Below, piece after piece: positions 1 to 5,341 of a stretch of 12,541 nucleotides of DNA. The translations under genes and the position numbers were made by a program. The notes beneath the pieces were generated by a model. The model worked only from the letters and a program-made list of their open reading frames with translations. It was not told the DNA's origin and made no database searches. Source of the stretch: Candidatus Zixiibacteriota bacterium (GTDB lineage: Bacteria > Zixibacteria > MSB-5A5 > SM23-73-2); assembly GCA_030615745.1 (NCBI GenBank), contig JAUWYR010000054.1, forward strand, positions 1 through 12,541. The letters run 5' to 3'. Position 1 is the stretch's first letter. The number at the start of each line of letters is the position of its first letter.

Positions 1-1230
1 TTTTTGATTCCTTTACTTTTTCTTTTTTGTGGTAAAAAAATCACAAAACAGGACACAACTCCTCCTACTTGTGAGATAGTCTTTCCACCAAATAATTATT
101 CTGTGCCTGAGGATTCTACCTCGATAGAAATAGAAGTGGAGGCTGAGGATAATGTGGGGGTGGTAAGGGTTGAATTCTACATAGATTCAGAACTATCCTT
201 CACCCTTACCCAGCCGCCCTGGAGATACAGGTGGGTAACTGTTTTGTATGATGATAGTAGCTTGCACACTATTTTGGTCAAAGCTTATGATGAAGCAGAG
301 AATTTCGATACATCCTCTACCATAAATGTTCTGGTCAGAGTTAAGCCCGGGCTTCACTTTGTAAGGCAATATACTGTATCTGGAGAGGCTTATGACCTTT
401 TCGTTCAGAACAACTTCTTATATGTGGCTTATCAGAATCAGGGAATTCAGATAATAGATATTAAAAACCCAGCTTATCCAGAATATAAAGGACAATATAT
501 TACTCAGGGTAACGCACATGGAGTCTATGTCTCAGGAGACTATGCCTATATAGCAGATGGAGATAATGGACTTCAGATAGCTAATGTTTCCAATCCATCC
601 AATCCACAACCTTCAGGCTGGTTTTCTGCAGCAGGACAGGCAAAAAATGTTTTCGTATCAGGAAGTTATGCATATGTGGCCTTCGGATTAGGGGGTCTTC
701 AGATTGTTGATGTCTCCCAACCTGAAAACCCGGATTCAGCTGGTAAATTTTTAAACCAGGAATCATTTGAGGATGTATTCATCTCTAATAATTATGCTTA
801 TATTGCAAATGGCTCAAGAGGAATTCAGATTCTCGATGTATCAAATCCCTCAAATCCAGAATCGGTTGGCTATGCTCAGACTTACGGGATTGCCAGCAAG
901 ATATTTGTTCAGGATAACTATGCCTATGTCACAGCTAAAGCTGAAGGTTTATACATTTTTAACATATCTGACCCAGCAAATCCATATCAGGTTGCAACCT
1001 ACAATGTGGGTGGCATTGCTTATGGTGTTTTTGCTGAGGACACATTGGTCTACCTTGCCTATGGTAGTGAAGGTTTGCATATTTTAAATGTAAAAAATCC
1101 ACAAAACCCTGAATTCGTTGATAAATATATAGTTCCAAATGTAAACTGCTATGAGGTCTTTGTTGAGAATAATCTGATCTTTTTAGCTTACGATACATCT
1201 GTTTTAATCCTTCGTTTCACAACTAAATAG
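1..1230 (+). CDS. Secreted Ig-like plus LVIVD beta-propeller repeat protein (5' end outside window)
   Basis: The frame is open to the window edge, so the true start is probably upstream; a TTG at position 4 is only a possible start. The visible N-terminus is the hydrophobic end of a signal peptide running into FLFCGKK. That resembles a lipoprotein cleavage site, but the residues before the Cys are atypical. Roughly residues 18-112 look like a bacterial Ig-like domain (TTPPTCEIVFPPNN, then a EAEDNVGVVRVEFYID strand pattern). From about residue 116 there are six clear LVIVD-type repeats of about 43 residues, each with a pattern like Y-A-Y-[IV]-A-x-G-x-x-G-[LI]-x-I-x-[ND]-[VI]-x-x-P-x-x-P, plus a degenerate seventh at the C-terminus. 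Seven blades would suit a closed beta-propeller. LVIVD proteins are usually surface-exposed or secreted; no catalytic residues are evident and the ligand is unknown. The stop is TAG at 1228-1230. Confidence 0.85.
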   Translation, partial: FLIPLLFLFCGKKITKQDTTPPTCEIVFPPNNYSVPEDSTSIEIEVEAEDNVGVVRVEFYIDSELSFTLTQPPWRYRWVTVLYDDSSLHTILVKAYDEAENFDTSSTINVLVRVKPGLHFVRQYTVSGEAYDLFVQNNFLYVAYQNQGIQIIDIKNPAYPEYKGQYITQGNAHGVYVSGDYAYIADGDNGLQIANVSNPSNPQPSGWFSAAGQAKNVFVSGSYAYVAFGLGGLQIVDVSQPENPDSAGKFLNQESFEDVFISNNYAYIANGSRGIQILDVSNPSNPESVGYAQTYGIASKIFVQDNYAYVTAKAEGLYIFNISDPANPYQVATYNVGGIAYGVFAEDTLVYLAYGSEGLHILNVKNPQNPEFVDKYIVPNVNCYEVFVENNLIFLAYDTSVLILRFTTK

Positions 1231-1374
1231 TTTTTTTAATTCTATCTTCAAATGAATACTTTATCTCATTTTCCCTTTTTATTTTGAAAATTTTTTCTAA
1301 CAAAAATTTGCCTTTAGACGATATAAGATAAAAAAGGGAATAATTAAAAACATTAAAAATCAGGAGAGGGTTTT

Positions 1375-1668
1375 ATGATTCAGATTAGCCCTAAGACAAA
1401 AAAGGTGAACTTTACCTTATCGGATCTGGATGCAAAGAGAGTCTTTTTAGTGGGTGATTTCAACGACTGGAACCAAAAAAAGCATCCGATGAAAAAACTT
1501 AAGAACAATGGGTGGAAATTCGAGGTTAAGCTTCCTGCCGGTGAATATAAGTTTAAATATCTGGTTGATGGAATCTGGATGAACGATCCAATTGCCCATA
1601 AATATGTTCCCAATATTTATGGGGGTGAGGACTCGGTAGTAGTAGTCCCGGGACAAAAAAAGAAGTAA
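1375..1668 (+). CDS. Free-standing CBM48/AMPK-type glycogen-binding domain protein
   Basis: The 97-residue protein is essentially one carbohydrate-binding module 48 (E-set) domain. Diagnostic segments are FLVGDFNDWN (residues 24-33), GEYKFKYLVDGIW (56-68), the DP at 71-72 and the N80 region ahead of the last strand. In this family the conserved aromatic residues (here W32 and W68) contact alpha-glucan. The domain normally sits at the N-terminus of branching enzymes and isoamylases, or in AMPK beta subunits. Here it has no enzyme attached, no signal peptide and no transmembrane segment, so it is probably a cytoplasmic glycogen-binding or adaptor protein. The start is supported by GGAGAGGG at 1363-1370 just before ATG 1375. 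A terminator follows, so it looks monocistronic. The physiological partner cannot be told from the window. Confidence 0.85.
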   Translation: MIQISPKTKKVNFTLSDLDAKRVFLVGDFNDWNQKKHPMKKLKNNGWKFEVKLPAGEYKFKYLVDGIWMNDPIAHKYVPNIYGGEDSVVVVPGQKKK

Positions 1669-1712
1669 ACAACTTCTTTAAAAAAAAACTTCCATAAATA
1701 TTTATTACCTGT

Positions 1713-1741
1713 GCTCCTACGCAAGAGGGGAGCTTTTTTTT
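1713..1741 (+). terminator. Rho-independent terminator of the CBM48 gene
   Basis: GCTCC (1713-1717) pairs with GGAGC (1729-1733), with a possible T-G pair inside, and eight T residues follow. It lies 45 nt after the CBM48 stop codon, so it probably ends that transcript. Confidence 0.75.
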
Positions 1742-1765
1742 CTATTCAAAGAAAGTCTTCTAATC

Positions 1766-1794
1766 TTGACATTTCATCTTAGCTTTTGTATTAT
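1766..1794 (+). promoter_or_regulatory. Strong sigma-70-type promoter upstream of a long structured leader
   Basis: TTGACA (1766-1771) is a perfect -35 box. A 17-nt spacer separates it from TATTAT (1789-1794), a near-consensus -10. Transcription would start near 1800, which is where the repeated element at 1801 begins. The next coding start is 2135, so the untranslated leader would be about 335 nt. Confidence 0.75.
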
Positions 1795-1800
1795 AAAAAA

Positions 1801-1887
1801 TTGGAGTATGCGAAGTCTCTTGACCTTCGGCATCTTAACGATAAACCTTTAGGTTTATATAAAAAATTTTTACAAGTAAAGCTAAAA
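1801..1887 (+). repeat. Structured intergenic element, copy 1
   Basis: It shares TTGGAGTATGCGAAG at the start and ACGATAAACCTTNAGGTTT further on with copy 2 at 9475-9572. Three pairings are visible. ATGCGAAG (1808-1815) pairs with CTTCGGCAT (1825-1833) with one bulged G. Hairpin A is ATAAACCT (1841-1848) with AGGTTTAT (1851-1858). Hairpin B is TTTAGGTTTA (1848-1857) with TAAAGCTAAA (1877-1886) with one G-G mismatch. A and B share the AGGTTT strand, so they exclude each other, like an attenuator or switch. The element begins at the predicted transcription start of the ABC ATPase leader. Its function is unknown; it could equally be a mobile palindromic repeat. Confidence 0.6.
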
Positions 1888-1919
1888 TGTATTATCAACC
1901 TATATCGGTAACACCCTTT

Positions 1920-1964
1920 GGCATGTCATCTTATCCTGCCAAAGGCGGGAGAGGTAGACATGCC
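1920..1964. other. Two-tier stem-loop in the ABC ATPase leader
   Basis: GGCATGTC (1920-1927) is the exact reverse complement of GACATGCC (1957-1964). Inside, CCTGCC (1935-1940) pairs with GGCGGG (1944-1949) across an AAA loop, with one T-G pair. It lies in the 335-nt gap before the ABC ATPase gene. Similar GC-rich palindromes are common dispersed repeats in genomes of this kind. Confidence 0.55.
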
Positions 1965-1989
1965 ACGGGATAATAAAACCATAGTCGAA

Positions 1990-2062
1990 CAGCCGCGTAG
2001 CGGAGGGTTTATCCCTCCGCACAGAGCCATAAAGGCTCCCTGGCCGGGCAGGCTGCTACGCG
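1990..2062. other. Cloverleaf-like GC-rich structured element (not a tRNA)
   Basis: An outer stem CGCGTAGC (1994-2001) with GCTACGCG (2055-2062) encloses three hairpins: CGGAGGG/CCCTCCG with loop TTTAT (2001-2019), GAGCC/GGCTC with loop ATAAA (2024-2038) and CCTG/CAGG with loop GCCGGG (2039-2052). One base (C2001) is shared by the outer stem and the first hairpin. An alternative CAGCC (1990-1994)/GGCTG (2051-2055) pairing exists. There is no T-loop sequence, no CCA and no standard arm lengths, so it is not a tRNA. The GC-rich composition contrasts with the AT-rich surroundings. It may be part of a regulatory leader or an inserted repeat. A weak open frame of 67 codons spans it (1918-2121), but its sequence just mirrors the hairpins and I do not call it a gene. 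Confidence 0.5.
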
Positions 2063-2134
2063 TGCTTCGGACATTCATACGAATCTTTTGCAGAAACACT
2101 TTTCTTAGCTATCGAGTGTAATTAAGGATTAAAG

Positions 2135-3226
2135 ATGGCAGAGATAATTTTAAGAAACATCTCGAAGATATTCGGAAAAGATAATCAGGTTTTAGATAAT
2201 ATCAATTTAGAGATAAAAGACCAGGAGCTTTTCACCATTGTTGGTCCTTCAGGATGTGGGAAATCTACACTTTTGAACCTTATTGCTGGATTGGAGGATT
2301 TAAGTTCAGGAGAGATATTTTTCGACAAGGTAAAAGTCGATCATCTTCCACCAGCTAAAAGGGATGTGGCTATGGTCTTTCAGTCCTATGCTTTATATCC
2401 TCATAAAGACGTCTTTGAGAATATAGCCTTCCCTTTAAGAATAAAAAAGCTTCCTAAAGATAAAATAAAAAGTAAAGTCCAAAAAGTAGCCAAAATGCTT
2501 GAGATAGAAGACTTTCTACAAAGAAAACCAAAAGAGTTATCCGGAGGTCAACGTCAGAGGGTTGCCCTGGGACGAGCAATAGTGAGAAAACCTAAGGTAT
2601 TCCTTCTGGATGAGCCTCTGTCCAATCTCGATGCTAAACTAAGAGTCTCCATGAGGGCTGAATTGAAAAAACTTCATTCTGAGATCAAAACAACCATGGT
2701 CTACGTTACCCATGACCAGGCTGAGGCTATGTCACTTTCAGAAAGGGTTGCAATTCTGTGCGACGAAAAAATACAGCAATGTGATAAACCTGAGGTTATC
2801 TATAATTATCCCAAAAACAAAATAGTCGCTGAATTCATCGGCAGTCCCCAGATGAACTTTTTTGAAGGAGAGATAGTTGAAAAAGATGATGAGCTTTTTG
2901 TCCAATTTAATCCTTTTGATTTCTTTTCCCTTCAAAAAAAAGGATTTAACTATTTAATAAAAGAAATATTTTTCGGCATCAGACCAGAGGATGTGATCTT
3001 AAGTCAGAAAGAAGAGAAAAGATTTTTCAAAGGAAAGATATTTGCAATTGAACCTTTAGGTGATAGAACCTATGTGGATATTTTGTGGGAGGGTAAAAGG
3101 GTAAAAGCTCAAACCACATCCGATTTTTGGGGAAAAACCGAGGAGTTTTTCTATTTTTCATTTGAGCCTCAAAAGATTCATCTTTTTGATAAAAAGACTG
3201 GTGATTCTTTAAGAGAGAATCTCTAA
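2135..3226 (+). CDS. ABC transporter ATP-binding protein, MalK/UgpC/MsmK type
   Basis: This 363-residue protein is the ATPase of a carbohydrate- or glycerol-phosphate-type importer. All nucleotide-binding motifs are intact: Walker A GPSGCGKST (37-45), Q-loop VFQSYALYPH (Q83), signature LSGGQRQRVALGRA (135-148), Walker B VFLLDEP (155-161), D-loop SNLDAKLR (163-170) and the switch His in VTHDQAEA (H193). The C-terminal 130 residues, starting near EFIGSPQMNFFEG (233-245), form the TOBE/OB region of the MalK branch. AAGGA (2124-2128) lies 6 nt before ATG 2135 and fixes the start. No permease or solute-binding gene is next to it, so it is probably a shared ATPase serving transporters encoded elsewhere, as MsmK does in streptococci. 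The substrate cannot be assigned. A long structured leader precedes the gene, and a terminator-like hairpin lies about 100 nt after it. Confidence 0.9.
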   Translation: MAEIILRNISKIFGKDNQVLDNINLEIKDQELFTIVGPSGCGKSTLLNLIAGLEDLSSGEIFFDKVKVDHLPPAKRDVAMVFQSYALYPHKDVFENIAFPLRIKKLPKDKIKSKVQKVAKMLEIEDFLQRKPKELSGGQRQRVALGRAIVRKPKVFLLDEPLSNLDAKLRVSMRAELKKLHSEIKTTMVYVTHDQAEAMSLSERVAILCDEKIQQCDKPEVIYNYPKNKIVAEFIGSPQMNFFEGEIVEKDDELFVQFNPFDFFSLQKKGFNYLIKEIFFGIRPEDVILSQKEEKRFFKGKIFAIEPLGDRTYVDILWEGKRVKAQTTSDFWGKTEEFFYFSFEPQKIHLFDKKTGDSLRENL

Positions 3227-3304
3227 CTTCTAAGTTAAAAGAACCATCATGTCTTGAAAAGCTTATCTTTTTTACTTTACCCTAAATGTAAAAGCAAATC
3301 TTTG

Positions 3305-3392
3305 TGAATCAGGTAGTTGGTAGCCCACCTTGCCTCAAGGTGGGGTTTTCTTTTGCCCAGGTTGGAGGTAACCACCGGAATTACCTGATTCA
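3305..3392 (+). repeat. Terminator-like repeat copy 1 enclosed in a 14-bp inverted repeat
   Basis: TGAATCAGGTAGTT (3305-3318) pairs with AATTACCTGATTCA (3379-3392), 14 pairs including one G-T. Inside, CCCACCTTG (3324-3332) pairs perfectly with CAAGGTGGG (3336-3344) across a CCT loop and is followed by GTTTTCTTTT, the form of a rho-independent terminator for the upstream ABC ATPase gene. A smaller hairpin GGTT/AACC with loop GGAGGT sits at 3360-3373. The AGTTGGTAGCCC...CTCAAGGTGGG core recurs at 4125-4155. Whether the outer stem is regulatory or marks an inserted element is not clear. Confidence 0.6.
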
Positions 3393-3420
3393 GATGTGAC
3401 TTTCTTGACAGGTAACATAT

Positions 3421-3452
3421 TTGAAACTTTGACCGGGTCCTATCCGTATAAT
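3421..3452 (+). promoter_or_regulatory. Promoter of the 44-residue membrane peptide
   Basis: A perfect -10 TATAAT lies at 3447-3452. The best -35 candidates are imperfect: TTGAAA at 3421-3426 has a long 20-nt spacer, and a TTGACC at 3429 is too close. A start near 3459 would give a leader of about 27 nt containing the ribosome binding site at 3473-3480. Confidence 0.5.
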
Positions 3453-3485
3453 CCAATAAGTCAAACTAAAGTAAGGAAGGATATT

Positions 3486-3620
3486 ATGGAAAAACAGACT
3501 GGCTTTCTGGGAATCTCAAGCTCGGCCTGGGTTGTGATTGGCATAGTGACAGCAGTGTTGGCCGGTGCGATTGTAATCTGGGCCCTATTGTTTTTGGCGT
3601 TTGGGCTAACCATAGGTTAA
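3486..3620 (+). CDS. Small hydrophobic membrane peptide (44 aa), unknown function
   Basis: I do not recognise this gene. It begins MEKQTGFLGISSSAW and then has about 30 uninterrupted hydrophobic residues (15-44), enough for one long membrane helix or a tight pair. AAGGAAGG at 3473-3480 ends 5 nt before ATG 3486, so this start is better than the in-frame ATG at 3396, which lies between the repeat and the promoter. A perfect TATAAT lies just upstream and a strong terminator at 3828-3853, so it has its own transcription unit. Its codons look richer in G and C than the neighbouring genes, which hints at foreign origin. A +1 shift at the stop codon would join it to a second hydrophobic frame ending at 3753. 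It could be a small toxin-like membrane peptide, a holin-like remnant or the start of a frameshifted two-helix protein; nothing decides between these. Confidence 0.55.
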   Translation: MEKQTGFLGISSSAWVVIGIVTAVLAGAIVIWALLFLAFGLTIG

Positions 3621-3753
3621 GTACTTAGTTCGTGATATTGTTGAGAGACCACTGATTTTTAACAACACCGGAACCAGGTTCATTCTGATTGCGATTGCGT
3701 GGAGCATAGCTATAATTGTTGCTGAATTGGCTGGGCCCTCTAGTTCGAGATAA
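3619..3753 (+). pseudogene. Start-less second hydrophobic frame, possible +1 continuation of the 44-aa peptide
   Basis: Immediately after the TAA of the small peptide, the +1 frame reads KYLVRDIVERPLIF, then NNTGTR, then an 18-residue hydrophobic stretch FILIAIAWSIAIIVAELA, ending at TAA 3751-3753. It has no ATG, GTG or TTG start and no ribosome binding site of its own. Skipping one T at GGT-TAA-G would fuse it to the upstream peptide into a protein of about 89 residues. This could be a mutated gene, an assembly error or a programmed frameshift; the first two are more likely. Confidence 0.35.
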
Positions 3754-3827
3754 TGAGCTATCTCAGGACTAACTTAAGAAGTGGTACAATAACCGGGGGC
3801 ACATCAGTTATTATATTAGCGTGTAGA

Positions 3828-3853
3828 GGAGGTCAAAAGACCTCCATTTTTTT
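3828..3853 (+). terminator. Strong rho-independent terminator
   Basis: GGAGGTC (3828-3834) and GACCTCC (3839-3845) form a perfect 7-bp stem with an AAAA loop, followed by A and seven T residues. It closes the transcription unit that starts near 3459. Confidence 0.8.
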
Positions 3854-3888
3854 GGAAGGCTGAAGTTTCAAGACCTTGACGGCCTTCC
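3854..3888. other. Two-tier hairpin after the terminator
   Basis: GGAAGGC (3854-3860) pairs with GCCTTCC (3882-3888), and inside it TCAAG pairs with CTTGA across two bases. There is no T-tract, so it is not a second plus-strand terminator. Nothing recognisable lies between it and the hairpin cluster at 4018; that stretch is non-coding. Confidence 0.45.
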
Positions 3889-4017
3889 TCTACATCTTTT
3901 TTGTTTATCCATTAAATGGTGAAGTCAAAAGTTTCCTCCTGACTTAAGGCTTCTTTTGGGAGGTAACTTTCGACAGCACTGTTCAACGAATTGAGCGGAT
4001 TTAACGGATGGATTTGT

Positions 4018-4100
4018 AGGCACGGATTTTATCCGTGCCTGGTACTGTTCGGGTTCCCTGACCCGAACGGGGGTTCCGCCAGGTCTGGGGACCTGCCGGA
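4018..4100. repeat. Cluster of three strong hairpins
   Basis: Three consecutive perfect or near-perfect hairpins are visible: AGGCACGGAT/ATCCGTGCCT with loop TTT (4018-4040), GTTCGGGT/ACCCGAAC with a 6-nt loop (4047-4068), and TCCG-C-CAGGTC/GACCTG-C-CGGA with loop TGGG and one C-C mismatch (4075-4100). The cluster is GC-rich in an AT-rich context and lies about 210 nt upstream of pdxA. Frames on both strands are open here, but they only mirror the palindromes. I read this as a composite of dispersed palindromic repeats; a structured RNA is possible. Confidence 0.5.
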
Positions 4101-4124
4101 CACAATGGGAGTAGTTTCTTACCC

Positions 4125-4165
4125 AGTTGGTAGCCCCATCTTGTCTCAAGGTGGGTTTCTCTTTT
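4125..4165 (+). repeat. Terminator-like repeat copy 2
   Basis: AGTTGGTAGCCC, then CCCATCTTG (4135-4143) pairing with CAAGGTGGG (4147-4155) across a TCT loop, then TTTCTCTTTT. It matches copy 1 at 3315-3354. One stem C has become T, which still pairs as T-G, so the hairpin is kept despite the sequence change. The outer 14-bp stem of copy 1 is absent here. Confidence 0.55.
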
Positions 4166-4166
4166 C

Positions 4167-4197
4167 CTCCTCTAATGAGGGGAATTTTAATTATTTT
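4167..4197 (+). terminator. Possible terminator upstream of pdxA
   Basis: CTCCTC (4167-4172) pairs with GAGGGG (4177-4182), one T-G pair, loop TAAT, followed by AATTTTAATTATTTTT. No obvious gene ends here, so it may only insulate pdxA. From 4198 to 4308 there is AT-rich sequence with a run of ten T residues (4250-4259) and no convincing promoter. Confidence 0.35.
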
Positions 4198-4308
4198 TGC
4201 TGAGATCACCTAGCTTTCTATTTCTTTACTTTCCCCTTGCGATTTCTTATTTTTTTTTTAAGTTATGAAAAAATGCAAAAATAAATTTTTTCGCTCCAGA
4301 AAATAACT

Positions 4309-5340
4309 ATGAGAAGAAAACTTATAATAGGCATAACAATGGGAGATCCAGCTGGAGTCGGTCCTGAGGTTGTGGCTAAGGGGATTTCAAACAAAAAGAT
4401 TAGATCAGTCTGTATTCCCGTTATCTTCGGCTCTTATGAGGTTATAAGAAGAGCTGCGAAAAGATATGTTAAAAATGCCAAGGTTGAAAAAGTCTCCTCT
4501 TTTGAAAATTTTGCGAAGCATTCTTCGAAAAAGACCTCTTCTGAGTTAATAAATGTTTATCCCTGCACAAACATAGATTATAAAAAGATAAAAGTTGGAA
4601 AACTAAATTATACCTCAGCAAAGATGGCAGTTGATTCTTTAATTTGCGCCACAAAAATGGCATTGTCAAAAAAAATCGATGCTTTAGTTACCGCTCCACT
4701 GACCAAAAAGGGACTTTTTTTAGCTGGTTATAAATTCAAAGGTCACACTGAGTTTCTGGCTAAACTTTCCCACACCAAAAATTACGCTATGATGTTTGTA
4801 AGCCCTGATTTAAAAGTTGCTTTGGTCACCACCCATCTGCCGATTTCAGAGGTGTCAAGAGCTTTAACTCCTAAAAAAGTAAGGGAGAAAATAGAGCTAA
4901 CAAACCAGATGCTCAAAAAAGCATTTAGAATAAGAAATCCTAAGATAGCTGTCTGTGGTTTAAATCCTCATGCAGGTGAGGAGACACTCTTAGGAGAGGA
5001 GGATAGAAAAATCATTTTGCCCGCAATAAGAAAAGCCCAGAGGAAGGGATTGAAGGTATTTGGTCCTTTTCCAGCTGATTCAGTATTTTCACTTGATGTT
5101 TCATCCAATTTCGATTGTATAGTGGCGATGTATCACGATCAGGGGATAATTCCTTTGAAAACGAAAGGTATAGGAAATGCTGTGAACTTAACCTGGGGTT
5201 TGCCTTTTATTCGCACCTCACCTGACCATGGAACAGCATTTAATATTGCTGGAAAGGGGAAGGCTAATCCAACGGGGATTATAAATGCGGTCCTTTTAGC
5301 ATCCAAGCTTACAAGAGAAAAATTAAAAATTAAAAATTAA
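4309..5340 (+). CDS. pdxA: 4-hydroxythreonine-4-phosphate dehydrogenase PdxA
   Basis: PdxA oxidises 4-phosphohydroxy-L-threonine with NAD to an amino-ketone that PdxJ then condenses with deoxyxylulose phosphate to give pyridoxine phosphate; it is a cytoplasmic, metal-dependent dimer. The 343-residue length is normal. Visible signatures are GITMGDPAGVGPE (8-20), TAPLTKKG (128-135), FKGHTEFLAKL (143-153), GLNPHAGE (217-224), GPFPADSVF (252-260), AMYHDQGIIPLK (273-284) and SPDHGTAFNIAGKG (304-317). The three metal-ligand histidines correspond to H176, H221 and H276. No good Shine-Dalgarno sequence precedes ATG 4309, but the conserved ITMGDP motif sits at its usual distance from this Met. The gene ends 1 nt before holB and its last codons lie in a heptamer repeat. 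Close packing with holB suggests co-transcription rather than a functional link. Confidence 0.95.
   Translation: MRRKLIIGITMGDPAGVGPEVVAKGISNKKIRSVCIPVIFGSYEVIRRAAKRYVKNAKVEKVSSFENFAKHSSKKTSSELINVYPCTNIDYKKIKVGKLNYTSAKMAVDSLICATKMALSKKIDALVTAPLTKKGLFLAGYKFKGHTEFLAKLSHTKNYAMMFVSPDLKVALVTTHLPISEVSRALTPKKVREKIELTNQMLKKAFRIRNPKIAVCGLNPHAGEETLLGEEDRKIILPAIRKAQRKGLKVFGPFPADSVFSLDVSSNFDCIVAMYHDQGIIPLKTKGIGNAVNLTWGLPFIRTSPDHGTAFNIAGKGKANPTGIINAVLLASKLTREKLKIKN
5318..5338. repeat. Triple AAAAATT heptamer tract across the pdxA 3' end
   Basis: Three exact tandem copies of AAAAATT (5318-5324, 5325-5331, 5332-5338) run into the pdxA stop codon and end 3 nt before the holB ATG. The unit is not a multiple of three, so slippage would change the PdxA tail and the stop-start spacing. 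Confidence 0.8.
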
Positions 5341-5341
5341 A

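Noticed and set aside
1994-2062. tRNA gene for the cloverleaf
   Set aside because: There is no T-loop or D-loop consensus, arm lengths are wrong and there is no discriminator/CCA end.
1918-2121. 67-codon open frame in the ABC ATPase leader
   Set aside because: Its sequence (for example RSGGFIPPHRAIKAPWP) just translates perfect hairpins, there is no ribosome binding site, and similar peptides are typical artefacts of GC-rich repeats.
3360-3376. T-box-like motif (GGAGGTAACCACC)
   Set aside because: It lacks the T-box consensus and specifier stem and is not upstream of a synthetase or amino acid gene.
3925-4209. Minus-strand 94-codon frame over the hairpin cluster
   Set aside because: It mirrors palindromic sequence and has no recognisable domain or ribosome binding site.
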